NCBI GenBank assembly: GCA_963661535.1
Contig: CAVLCC010000010.1
Span: 1 to 48,399 of the forward strand
DNA: 48,399 nt
Reading direction: 5' to 3'
Source: CAVLCC01 sp963661535
GTDB lineage: Bacteria > Actinomycetota > Coriobacteriia > Coriobacteriales > CADBOM01
The notes under the pieces are model-generated. The model ran no database searches. It was not told the origin of the DNA and was given only the letters and a program-made list of their open reading frames with translations. This document shows positions 17,106 to 25,890 of the stretch, piece after piece; positions within the stretch are counted from its first letter, which is position 1, and each line of letters begins with the position of its first letter. A program made the translations under genes and the position numbers.

Positions 17106-17120
17106 TTGCTAACGTGATTA

Positions 17121-17354
17121 TCAGTCAACTTTTGTAAAACCAACGCGCTGTCTTAGCCCATCGGCCACAATATTGTATATAATGTCGCCCTTAGGTGTGA
17201 CCTCGCGCTCTTCTTCTACTTCTGCGCCAATTCTATATTGATTCATATATTTGTCGATTCCTGCTTCGTCTAGGTCGACCTCATCTACAAATACATCTCT
17301 CATTTGATTGCCGCTGCATTGATTAAAAATTTCTCTAATAACCTCGTAATGCAT
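17121..17354 (-). CDS. 77-residue protein of unknown function in the acs cluster
   Basis: Acidic small protein beginning MHYEVIREIFNQCSGNQM with a ribosome site (AGGA) upstream. No Cys-pair or membrane helix; a single Cys and several Asp/Glu. It starts 17 bases after the CooT-like gene and precedes cooC, so it is likely co-transcribed with nickel-maturation genes. Not recognised; a role in the CODH/ACS system is suggested only by position. Confidence 0.7.
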   Translation of the reverse strand: MHYEVIREIFNQCSGNQMRDVFVDEVDLDEAGIDKYMNQYRIGAEVEEEREVTPKGDIIYNIVADGLRQRVGFTKVD

Positions 17355-17371
17355 AATTTGTTCCTAAAAAT

Positions 17372-17566
17372 CTACTCGGCTACATCAACAAATATTTTGT
17401 TCTTTATCAAGTCTACAGACGAAATTTTGCCCTCTACCTCGTGTGTAGCACCAATTATATCGGTAAAAGTTATGCGAGTGCCGCTAATATCAACTTCGCT
17501 AACGTTGCTGCATAACTCGCCTGCGTCTTTGCCGTCTACGCGCTTGATAATTGTTGAAAGGCACAT
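17372..17566 (-). CDS. cooT: CooT-like small nickel-binding protein
   Basis: 64 residues beginning MCLSTI, matching the CooT family in which the N-terminal Met-Cys region binds nickel in a homodimer. Beta-rich pattern (GTRITFTDIIGATHEVEGKI). The ribosome site GGGGAG overlaps the end of the upstream gene (five-base gap), so the two are coupled. Thought to deliver nickel for CODH maturation with CooC. Confidence 0.75.
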   Translation of the reverse strand: MCLSTIIKRVDGKDAGELCSNVSEVDISGTRITFTDIIGATHEVEGKISSVDLIKNKIFVDVAE

Positions 17567-17571
17567 GTATG

Positions 17572-17805
17572 TTACTCCCCTTTCAAAACCTTTAGAGCAG
17601 CATCGAGTTTATCGGCTCCTTGAACAAATAGCTCAACTGCCTCGTGAATTAAAGTAGCTGCTTCGCCGTCAATTTGATGAGCCATTTCGTGCAATTCGTC
17701 GGCATGACTTCTCTCATGCTCAACCAAATATGCCAAGAGTGCGTCGCGCTGCTCGGCAGACTCAAACGAATGATGGTCGTGATCATGATGTCCGTGTTCG
17801 TGCAT
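17572..17805 (-). CDS. His-rich small protein, putative nickel-binding factor
   Basis: 77 residues. The start MHEHGHHDHDHH has seven His within the first 12 residues, like metal-storage tails of nickel chaperones. The rest is a predicted helical bundle with heptad-like His/Glu/Leu pattern (HERSHADELHEMAHQI, HEAVELFVQGADKL). GAGGT lies five bases before the ATG. First gene of the cooT-unknown-cooC-acs run. Nickel binding is inferred from His content and context. Confidence 0.75.
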   Translation of the reverse strand: MHEHGHHDHDHHSFESAEQRDALLAYLVEHERSHADELHEMAHQIDGEAATLIHEAVELFVQGADKLDAALKVLKGE

Positions 17806-17905
17806 TTTTTACCTCATCTCATCCTCAAAAACTTTGCCCTTATAAAGAGCTTGCCTAAAGTTAATCTCTATTCTATACAATTTTGCAAAATACGTACCCA
17901 AAAGT

Positions 17906-19180
17906 TTACGAAAGCAACTTTTGAGCCGTTGCAATTTTTACGCATAGGCAAAAGAGTTCGGCTGCTTTTTGAAGTTCTTCAACACTAGGATATGTTGGAG
18001 CCACACGAATGCTTTTGTCTTGCGGATCTTTTTTATATGGATACATAGCACCTGCGCCAGTCATCTTAACACCTGCTTGTGCGGCGAGTTCAACAATATG
18101 CTTTGCACACCCTGGGAGCGAGTCAAACGTGATGAAGTATCCGCCTTTGGGCTCGGTCCACGTCCCTATGCCAAGTTCTCCTAGTTCGCGCTCAAAAATC
18201 TCGTGAACCTTAGCAAACTTAGGAGCAATTAGTTGAGCTTGCTTTTGCATGTGTGCTTCTAGCGAGCCTTCTTCTTTAAAATATAAAGCGTGCCTTAGTT
18301 GGTTTATTTTGTCAGGTCCTATCATTGCAAAACCCAAGAAGCCCTTTATGTCGGCGATATTTGCATCTGATGACGCGACCGCAGCAATTCCAGCACCTGG
18401 AAAAGTTATCTTGGAGGTTGAAGCAAACATGTAGAAAATATCTGGATTGTTAGCTTTATCTGCTGCGTCTTTTAGATTGGCAACCGTGGGGTGGTCTTTG
18501 GCTAGATGATGTACTGCGTAGGCGTTGTCCCAAAAGATTCTAAAATCGCTAGCCGCAGGTGTTAGCTTTGCAAAACGCTCAACGACCTCATTAGAATAAA
18601 CAATGCCTTGAGGATTTGAATATTGTGGAACGCACCAAATGCCCTTGACTGAGCTGTCTGCTTTTACTTGCTCTTCGACCATGTCCATGTCTGGACCGTC
18701 TTCATTCATTGGAACCACAATCATTTCGATGCCAAAGTGCTCACAGATTGAAAAGTGCCTGTCGTATCCAGGGGAGGGGCACAAAAACTTTACTTTATCG
18801 AGTTTGCACCAAGGGGTTGAGCCCATAATCCCGTGAGTCATGGCGTGAGCCACGAGGTCATACATTATTGTTAGACTTGAGTTGCCCAGCACGATTGTGT
18901 TTGAGGGGTCAACGCCTAGGATTTTACCCATAAGCTTTTTTGCACACTCAAGACCTGCAAGACCTCCATAGTTTCTGGGGTCAACTTCGGCAATATTTGC
19001 AAAATCGGTATTTTGGTCTACTAGCTTGAGCATATCAAGCGAAAGATCTAGCTGCTCAGGTCCAGGTTTTCCGCGCGACATATCTAGCTTATGCCCCTGT
19101 GCTTTAAACTCATCATATTGTTTTTGAGCCTCGTCTTTAACTGCTTGCAATTGCTCTTTTGTCATCTCACAATACTTCAT
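17906..19180 (-). CDS. pyridoxal-phosphate aminotransferase, aspartate aminotransferase-like
   Basis: 424 residues of fold-type I class I aminotransferase, closest in pattern to the bacterial aspartate aminotransferase subgroup with the LDMSRGKPGPEQLDLS start. PLP Lys in FASTSKITFPGAG, the conserved Asn in QYSNPQGIVYS, and FWDNAYAVHHL with the Asp that contacts the cofactor. Probable role in aspartate/glutamate interconversion. Starts 18 bases after the purD stop with AGAGG upstream. Confidence 0.88.
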   Translation of the reverse strand: MKYCEMTKEQLQAVKDEAQKQYDEFKAQGHKLDMSRGKPGPEQLDLSLDMLKLVDQNTDFANIAEVDPRNYGGLAGLECAKKLMGKILGVDPSNTIVLGNSSLTIMYDLVAHAMTHGIMGSTPWCKLDKVKFLCPSPGYDRHFSICEHFGIEMIVVPMNEDGPDMDMVEEQVKADSSVKGIWCVPQYSNPQGIVYSNEVVERFAKLTPAASDFRIFWDNAYAVHHLAKDHPTVANLKDAADKANNPDIFYMFASTSKITFPGAGIAAVASSDANIADIKGFLGFAMIGPDKINQLRHALYFKEEGSLEAHMQKQAQLIAPKFAKVHEIFERELGELGIGTWTEPKGGYFITFDSLPGCAKHIVELAAQAGVKMTGAGAMYPYKKDPQDKSIRVAPTYPSVEELQKAAELFCLCVKIATAQKLLS

Positions 19181-19198
19181 TTTTCAAAACCTCTTTTT

Positions 19199-20491
19199 TT
19201 ACATGTTTTCTTCCCAAGCATCACGACCGCGCATTGCACGCGCTCCAATGTCTCGTCTATAGGTTATCCCATCCCAACAAATTAGCTCACATGCTTTGTA
19301 TGCACGGCTTTGAGCTTCTACAAAACTGTTTCCTAGCGCGGTAACGTTTAGCACGCGTCCGCCGTTTGTTAGCACCTCGCCTTTGTCTGAAAGCTTGGTG
19401 CCCGCGTGATAGACAATAACGTCTGGTAGTTCCTGCGCTTTGTCTATGCCATCAATCACATATCCCTTTTCATAATCGCCTGGGTATCCTTTTGATGCCA
19501 AAACCACGCTAACTGCCCAACGCGGATCCCACTCAAGTTCAATTATATCAAGCGTTTGGTTGTGGCAAGCAAGCATTACATCCACTAGGTCTGTTTTTAG
19601 TCTAGGAAGCAAGACTTGCGTTTCTGGGTCTCCAAATCTGGCATTGAACTCTAGAACTTTGGGACCTTCTTTTGTAAGCATAAAGCCGCCGTATAAAACA
19701 CCTCTATAGTCGATGTTGCGCTCACGCAAGGTCGCAACCGTCTTTTGCAAAATTGCAACCATTTGCTCATGCTCTTGCTCAGTGACTATTGGAACTGGAG
19801 AATAAACTCCCATGCCACCGGTGTTTGGGCCCATGTCGCCCTCAAGTGCTCGCTTGTGATCTTGTGCTGGAGCCATGGGACGCACGGTTATGCCATCACT
19901 AAATGCAAGCAACGAACACTCCGGTCCTTGCATACATTCTTCGATAACAACCTTTTGACCTGCCGCACCAAATCTGCCATCAAAGCACTCTTTTACAGCT
20001 TGAGCTGCTTCTTCGTTTGTTGCAGCTACGGTAACTCCTTTGCCAGCTGCGAGTCCGTCGGCCTTAATAACTATGGGAGCCTTGTGAGTTTCTAGATATT
20101 GGAAAGCTTGTGTTTCGTCTTCAAATACAGCATACTCGGCTGTGGGGATTTGAGCCTCGCTCATTAGGTCTTTGGAGAACTGCTTGGAACCCTCTAATTG
20201 TGAGCCAGCCGCACCTGGTCCAAACACTGCAATATTAGAAGCACGCACGGCATCTGCAATGCCTGCAACCAAAGGAGCTTCAGGACCTATTACACATAGC
20301 TCCACGTTGTGGTTTTTGCAAAAGTCAACAACTGCGCTGCTGTCCATCATGTTGAGTTCAACATTTATTGCGATTTGTGCAGTTCCGCCGTTGCCAGGTG
20401 CCACAAAAACTTCGTCTGCCTTAGGCGATTTTATTATCGCCTTCACAATGGCATGTTCTCTGCCGCCACTTCCTAATACCAAGATGTTCAT
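19199..20491 (-). CDS. purD: phosphoribosylamine-glycine ligase
   Basis: ATP-grasp enzyme making glycinamide ribonucleotide in purine synthesis. 430 residues, normal length. MNILVLGSGGREHAI start; IKADGLAAGKGVTVA ATP-grasp loop; HKRALEGDMGPNTGGMG substrate segment; LEFNARFGDPETQ metal-binding segment. No other pur genes in the window. Confidence 0.96.
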   Translation of the reverse strand: MNILVLGSGGREHAIVKAIIKSPKADEVFVAPGNGGTAQIAINVELNMMDSSAVVDFCKNHNVELCVIGPEAPLVAGIADAVRASNIAVFGPGAAGSQLEGSKQFSKDLMSEAQIPTAEYAVFEDETQAFQYLETHKAPIVIKADGLAAGKGVTVAATNEEAAQAVKECFDGRFGAAGQKVVIEECMQGPECSLLAFSDGITVRPMAPAQDHKRALEGDMGPNTGGMGVYSPVPIVTEQEHEQMVAILQKTVATLRERNIDYRGVLYGGFMLTKEGPKVLEFNARFGDPETQVLLPRLKTDLVDVMLACHNQTLDIIELEWDPRWAVSVVLASKGYPGDYEKGYVIDGIDKAQELPDVIVYHAGTKLSDKGEVLTNGGRVLNVTALGNSFVEAQSRAYKACELICWDGITYRRDIGARAMRGRDAWEENM

Positions 20492-20679
20492 GCTTGCACT
20501 CCTCTAGTTGGTTTTATCTACTCTATATAGTGTCTGAATTGCTGTTCGCATTATCCGATGTTATGTCTAGGCAGCATTTTGTGTCTGACTGCCTAAAAAA
20601 TTTTTTTTGCCTGCGTGCCTAAAAATTTACACCATTACGCCTTTCAAACATCTGCGCCACCCGACGCCTCGCAATAAAC

Positions 20680-23600
20680 TCAAATCTCACTATTTTCTAA
20701 AATTGCGCGAATGGTGCACGCACAAGTTGTTTTTGCATTATTTTGCGGAAGAGACTTTAAGAACAGCTTGCCATACCACATTGATGTGAGTCTTGAGTCG
20801 CACATAATCAAATATCCAGAATCAAACTTAGACCTAATTAGCCTACCCGCTGCCTGTTTTGTATCTATTATAGTTTGAGGCAAAACGTATGTTTTCCACG
20901 CATCTTTGCTTCGTTCGCTTCTTTCTAGATATAGAGGGTCTGTTGGACGTGGAAATGGCAACCTAGGAATTACCACGCACTTAAGTGTTGGACCTGGTGC
21001 ATCAAATCCCTCCCAAAATGAACGCGTTGCAAAAAGGCACGCTGCCTCGTTTTGAATAAACTGATCTTTCAACATTCGTGTAGATTTGTTTGTCGCTTGG
21101 CACAACAGTTCTATCCCGCTTTGCTTAAGTGTAGGAGATAGCTGAGAATAAATATCTTGCATTTGTCGCCTGTTGGTGAACAGGGTCAGAACACCGCCGC
21201 CAAGTCCAAGGTGCACATCTAGCAAAAACTCTGCCAAATCTTCTTGGTAGCCGCTAGATCTTGGGTCTGGAAGATCGTTTACGATGAGCGTTTGCATGTG
21301 ATCATAGAAACCCTCTGACGGATTTAGTTTTATAGAACTCCATAGCTCGCGGTCTATCTTGTCTAGCCCCATTCTGTGTGAGAAGTAGTCAAACGATTCT
21401 CCCACAGCAATCGTGGCTGAAGTTAGGATCACGCTGTTTTCTTCTGCAAAAAAACGATCGGAGAGCTCATTGCCAACATCTACAAGCGATACATTGAGCT
21501 CCTCGTTATGCTTGTTTTTGTTGTTGGAGATGCGCACGTAGTAGCAATATGCCTTGTTGGTTCCGTCTAACATTAGCGATATACACTCGAGCATGTCAGA
21601 CATTATGTTTATATTCGACGACAACTCCGCTCCAAGTTCAGAGAGCTCCTTGAACTCCTCAGAAATTGAAAGCAAATGCCTGCAACTTCGAGCAAGATCG
21701 TCGAGTTGTCTTAGAACCAACTCGCCGGTTTCTAAAACGCGCTGCCACTGTTTGGTGTTGCGCCTTTTGCTGTTAATCCAAATTTCGCTTGTTGTATAGG
21801 GGTTCTTTGGCTTGTTGGACTTGCCCGACTTGTTTGCTGCGCTGCCACCTTCTAGGTCTTCAAGCGCATGAACGGCTTCAAAAAACAACTCAACAGTTTC
21901 TTCTAGAGGAGGGATCTCTCTTTTTGTTTTTGCCGCTATACCAATTAAAGTTGTGCCTCCATCTAGACCCGTGGCTTTATGCGCCATAGTCTGAACAACA
22001 CCTGCAGAAGACCCGAGCTTGCGCAGAAGAATTTTTATGTCTGTTGCATCCATGCTGTATGACAGTTGCTTGCGTGCCTCGTCTTCTGCTCCGTGAGCCT
22101 CATCTACCACCCAATAGCGCACAGGCGGAAGTATTGTATTTGCATTTGCAATATCTCTAAACATAAGCGCGTGATTGGTTACAATAATTTGCGCATTTGA
22201 GGCACGTTTTCTGGCACCATGCAACAGGCATCTCTTGGGATAATACGAACATTTGTTATGCAAGCACTCCTGTGAGGAACATACTATTTGTGACCTAGCC
22301 GTGCGCGTAAGCGACACAGAAAGCGCGTCTAAATCTCCCCATGCAGATTGTGCTATAGAAGTCATGACCATAGCGAGCTGCTCAATATCAAAGGTTGGAG
22401 TTTCTTCGCTTGCCTCTTTTACAAACTTCATAACTTTGCGCAAACAAGGGTAGTGGTCGTATCCCTTAAGTGAAATATAAGTAAGGTGCTGACCGGTTTG
22501 CTCCTCAACAGCCTTTTGCAAGAGGGGCAGCTCCTTGTAGACAAGCTGGTCTAGAAGCGTGTTGGTTTTTGTTGCTACGCCAACTCTAACGTTGTTGGCA
22601 AGTGCAAACATTGCCGATGGAAGCAGGTAAGATATTGACTTACCAACGCCCGTGCCTGCCTCAATAACTCTATGGGTTGATGTTCCAAACGCGTCGGACA
22701 CGTTAAACGCAAACTCGATTTGTTCTGGTCGGCTTTCAAATTTGCTATACATTTTGCCAACTATTCCATCGGCAGAAAATGCATTTTCTACCTGCATTTT
22801 GCTAACAGGTTTTAAATCTATGGAATGTAGATCTGGGTCATGGATCTGCTCAGATGCGCTGATTTCGCTGGTAATCATTCGGTCGCGGAGCAGATGCATC
22901 GAAAATCGCATGTTCATGCCCTCAGCTGCAACGGCGCAGATTATGTCTCTTAGCGGCCATTCTTTTTCTGGCGCAATTTGAGCTATAGCAGACAAAAGTT
23001 CGTGAGGCATGTCGTCTAGCGCGGCTAGCATTATGCGCCAAAGCTGGCATAAAGCCTCTACATCGCCTTGCGCTCGGTGATTTCCTCTCTCAATGCCAAA
23101 GGCATCACACAGCGTAGACTGGTCGTGCGACACAAGCCTAGGCAATGCAATTCGAGATAGTGAAAGTGTGTCTATCCAGTTATTTTGAGAAGACAAGACC
23201 GAATTTTTGGGAGCGTCTTTTGCTAGGTAAGTTCTGTCGAACTTTGCATTGTGAGCCAAACAAATTCTGTCTCCAACAAACTCATCGAGCATACTTACGG
23301 CTGTTTGTGGGTCTGGAGCATCCTTAACATCATCATTTGTGATTGACGTGAGGTCGGTTACAAAGGTAGAGATCTTTTTGCCAGGATTTACAAAGGTTTG
23401 AAAGGTGTCAACTATATCTGGACCGTCCATAATTGCTGCTGCAATTTCTATAAGGCGGTCGTTTTGGGGATTTAGCCCTGTTGTCTCTGTGTCGATTATC
23501 ACATACTGAGGTTCTAGCAAGCCATATCTTGCACTTTTTGCTCGCTTGGCAAGTTGTTTATAGCTTGCGGCTATGCTTGGATCGGTGCCCGAAACCAAAT

Positions 23601-23733
23601 AGCTAGCGGGGTCATTGTTTGATGGATCTTGGGTGCCGAACTCATTAGGCGCATCATGCGCAACCACCCCACCAAACGCATCGGATGCAAAATTTGGACT
23701 GCTTTCTTCAGAAGAATTTGAAACCTCAGACAT
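20680..23733 (-). CDS. dinG: DinG-family exonuclease/helicase
   Basis: 1017 residues. The N-terminal DEDDh exonuclease domain (about 75-245) is complete: IDTETTGLNP, HNAKFDRTYL, HRAQGDVEAL. The XPD/DinG-type helicase core follows, with Walker A EAGTGVGKS, the DEAH box VVDEAHGAEDEA, SFWEGFDAPG and QAAGRLIRS. Four cysteines are placed as in iron-sulfur DinG enzymes: LKGYDHYPC, then CLHNKCSYYPKRC. Likely a DNA-repair or R-loop/G-quadruplex processing helicase. The ATG at 23733 is used; the frame opens one codon earlier at TTG. Begins six bases after the GNAT gene, so co-transcribed. Confidence 0.92.
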   Translation of the reverse strand: MSEVSNSSEESSPNFASDAFGGVVAHDAPNEFGTQDPSNNDPASYLVSGTDPSIAASYKQLAKRAKSARYGLLEPQYVIIDTETTGLNPQNDRLIEIAAAIMDGPDIVDTFQTFVNPGKKISTFVTDLTSITNDDVKDAPDPQTAVSMLDEFVGDRICLAHNAKFDRTYLAKDAPKNSVLSSQNNWIDTLSLSRIALPRLVSHDQSTLCDAFGIERGNHRAQGDVEALCQLWRIMLAALDDMPHELLSAIAQIAPEKEWPLRDIICAVAAEGMNMRFSMHLLRDRMITSEISASEQIHDPDLHSIDLKPVSKMQVENAFSADGIVGKMYSKFESRPEQIEFAFNVSDAFGTSTHRVIEAGTGVGKSISYLLPSAMFALANNVRVGVATKTNTLLDQLVYKELPLLQKAVEEQTGQHLTYISLKGYDHYPCLRKVMKFVKEASEETPTFDIEQLAMVMTSIAQSAWGDLDALSVSLTRTARSQIVCSSQECLHNKCSYYPKRCLLHGARKRASNAQIIVTNHALMFRDIANANTILPPVRYWVVDEAHGAEDEARKQLSYSMDATDIKILLRKLGSSAGVVQTMAHKATGLDGGTTLIGIAAKTKREIPPLEETVELFFEAVHALEDLEGGSAANKSGKSNKPKNPYTTSEIWINSKRRNTKQWQRVLETGELVLRQLDDLARSCRHLLSISEEFKELSELGAELSSNINIMSDMLECISLMLDGTNKAYCYYVRISNNKNKHNEELNVSLVDVGNELSDRFFAEENSVILTSATIAVGESFDYFSHRMGLDKIDRELWSSIKLNPSEGFYDHMQTLIVNDLPDPRSSGYQEDLAEFLLDVHLGLGGGVLTLFTNRRQMQDIYSQLSPTLKQSGIELLCQATNKSTRMLKDQFIQNEAACLFATRSFWEGFDAPGPTLKCVVIPRLPFPRPTDPLYLERSERSKDAWKTYVLPQTIIDTKQAAGRLIRSKFDSGYLIMCDSRLTSMWYGKLFLKSLPQNNAKTTCACTIRAILENSEI

Positions 23734-23739
23734 CAAAAG

Positions 23740-24327
23740 CTACCTGATTTTCTTGCTAAATGCACGCAGCGTAACTGAGCTCATCTCGTCTGTATCGATG
23801 GTAATTTCTCCGCAGTCACCATATCCAACGCTATCAAAAAACTCAGTTGTTGGTCGCAGGGGTATTGCCATTATTTGATTTATTGCCTCGGTAGTATTGA
23901 GAGCATCTTTTTCTACGCCCTCTATAAGATGAGAACCATATCCCTTATTTCTGTGTTCGGGGTGCAAAATTAAGTGCTGGATAGTCCACTTTGTGTTATC
24001 TGGCCAACTGCGAACAACTAGGGCATATCCAACCAAAGTTCCATCGCAATAGCATCTAAAGACCAACTTATCAGATGGAGTTTTTGAGCGAGGCCACAAA
24101 TTTAGCTCATGCTCAAATGTAAATTCAAAACCTCTGTCTCCCATTATGTCGCGAATTTTGTCGATCGCTTGTTTGCGAACACTTTCTATCTCGCGCAGCT
24201 CAAGCGAAGTTAATTGTGTAGCCGAGACCCTTGTTACCTTAATACCAGATTGCGGCATCGAACCTTTGAGTACCAACTCGTATGCGTCTGCCATGTTATC
24301 AATGGTGGGAATTGAACCGCCAGCCAT
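23740..24327 (-). CDS. GNAT-family N-acetyltransferase
   Basis: About 195 residues. The acetyl-CoA-binding motif is HLILHPEHRNKGYGSHLI. The first 70 residues are an N-terminal extension without recognised domain. Start chosen at the ATG at 24327 (MAGGSIPTI), preceded by AAAGGGG; an ATG 16 codons further upstream lacks a ribosome site. Substrate unknown. Upstream of dinG in the same operon. Confidence 0.85.
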   Translation of the reverse strand: MAGGSIPTIDNMADAYELVLKGSMPQSGIKVTRVSATQLTSLELREIESVRKQAIDKIRDIMGDRGFEFTFEHELNLWPRSKTPSDKLVFRCYCDGTLVGYALVVRSWPDNTKWTIQHLILHPEHRNKGYGSHLIEGVEKDALNTTEAINQIMAIPLRPTTEFFDSVGYGDCGEITIDTDEMSSVTLRAFSKKIR

Positions 24328-24555
24328 GGTTGCCCCTTTCAGAGTTATTTTCAATATTGATATCTTACCAAACAATTATGCAGTTTAGATAAAGGGGAGC
24401 CTAAAAATTTTAATCGCACGCATAATTGTTTAACACATATGCAGTTTTGACTAAAGAAACTCGAAGGGACGTGAGGTGAGTGCAAAAATCTCAACTAGCG
24501 CGTTGCGTGAACGCAACCTAAACAACTCGCACGTTATTCACGCACAACTCGAACA

Positions 24556-25890
24556 CTACTGCGTGGCACTTATCAGCGGAAATGTAGAACCTACATACAC
24601 TTTTTGGTCGACCGAGACAGAGTCGCCAGTAAATATAGAAGCAAATTTGCACCATCCAATTTGTATAGTTTCTAAAAAGTTAGGAGCCTCAACAGTTTGA
24701 GCAGCAACTAGGTTAACAGAGGCAATCTCTTCTTCTCCGCGAGTCCAAGTCATTTTTCCCATTTGTGTTCCGGCTTCTATTTTACCACCCTTGTTTTCGA
24801 TCGAAACGGTTTGTGCAAGATCCGAATCATAATCAAATAAAAGCACACTTACGTCTGACTCCGGTGCAACCTCTACTGTTTTATCGAGCCAACTAGTAGC
24901 CACTGCTTCTCCAACTTTTTCTTCTGCAGTTGCCAGCGTAATTTTGTGGTAGTGAGAAAATCCCCAATCTAAGAGAGCCTCAGCATCTGTAAAACGCGAA
25001 GTTGCTGTAGTGCTGTTAAACACAACCGCATAGAGCTCTACATCATCACGCTGAGCCGAGCCAACAAAGCAGTATCCCGCCGCATCGGTAAATCCTGTTT
25101 TAACTCCATTTGCCCCCTCGTAAGAATCCAACATCTCATTGGTGCTTTGTAGGGTTGTTGTGACATTCTTGCCAATAGATGTATATGTATACGACTTTTT
25201 TGACACTACAGTTCTAAAATCAGAGTTAGCCATGGCTGCGCTAACAAGCTTTAGGTAGTCGTCTGCGGTTGTATAATTGCCCTCGTCAACAAGGCCATTT
25301 GGGCTGGTATAGTGAGTGTTTGTCATGCCGAGCTCTTGAGCTTTGTCGTTCATCATAGACACAAACGTCTGGGAATCCCCCGAACCAAAATGCTCTGCTA
25401 CAGCCATTGCTGCATCGTTTCCAGAAGGGAGCATCATTCCATAGATTAGATTTTCGAGAGTTACTGTGTCGCCTGCAACAATTCCTGCGGTGGAGCCTTC
25501 TTGCGAGTCTGCATTCTCAGAAACTGTTACTTGATCGCCAAGCGAGCCTTTTTCTAAAGCCAAAAGCGAAGACATAATCTTTGTTGTAGATGCCATTGGA
25601 ACTTGCGTTTGGGAGTCGCGCCTCCAGAGGATTTTGCCATCAGATGCCATGAGTGCACCGTACTCAGCCTCAAGACTAGGTGCTGCTTGCGAGACTGTTT
25701 GGTTGCTCCCCAAAACAACAGTTCCTGCAATATCTCCTGGATATACAGACGCATAGGCGCAAGGAGACATGCTAAGCAGTATTGCTAGGGTTAGAACGAA
25801 TAGCGAAAAATGCTTGGCTTTGCGGGAAGGTACATTCTTGTATGCGCTTTCTTGATGTTGCTTTGCGCTGCCTGTATCAAAATAACTCAT
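24556..25890 (-). CDS. dacA: D-alanyl-D-alanine carboxypeptidase (penicillin-binding protein, S11)
   Basis: Trims peptidoglycan stem peptides outside the membrane. 444 residues. Cytoplasmic start, signal or anchor helix at about 28-47, then the S11 catalytic motifs: Ser101-Thr-Thr-Lys104, Ser156-Gly-Asn158 and Lys264-Thr-Gly266. The C-terminal domain (EKVGEAVATSWLDKTVEV) is the usual beta-rich S11 tail. The ATG overlaps the TGA of the VanW gene (ATGA), so translation is coupled. Confidence 0.93.
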   Translation of the reverse strand: MSYFDTGSAKQHQESAYKNVPSRKAKHFSLFVLTLAILLSMSPCAYASVYPGDIAGTVVLGSNQTVSQAAPSLEAEYGALMASDGKILWRRDSQTQVPMASTTKIMSSLLALEKGSLGDQVTVSENADSQEGSTAGIVAGDTVTLENLIYGMMLPSGNDAAMAVAEHFGSGDSQTFVSMMNDKAQELGMTNTHYTSPNGLVDEGNYTTADDYLKLVSAAMANSDFRTVVSKKSYTYTSIGKNVTTTLQSTNEMLDSYEGANGVKTGFTDAAGYCFVGSAQRDDVELYAVVFNSTTATSRFTDAEALLDWGFSHYHKITLATAEEKVGEAVATSWLDKTVEVAPESDVSVLLFDYDSDLAQTVSIENKGGKIEAGTQMGKMTWTRGEEEIASVNLVAAQTVEAPNFLETIQIGWCKFASIFTGDSVSVDQKVYVGSTFPLISATQ

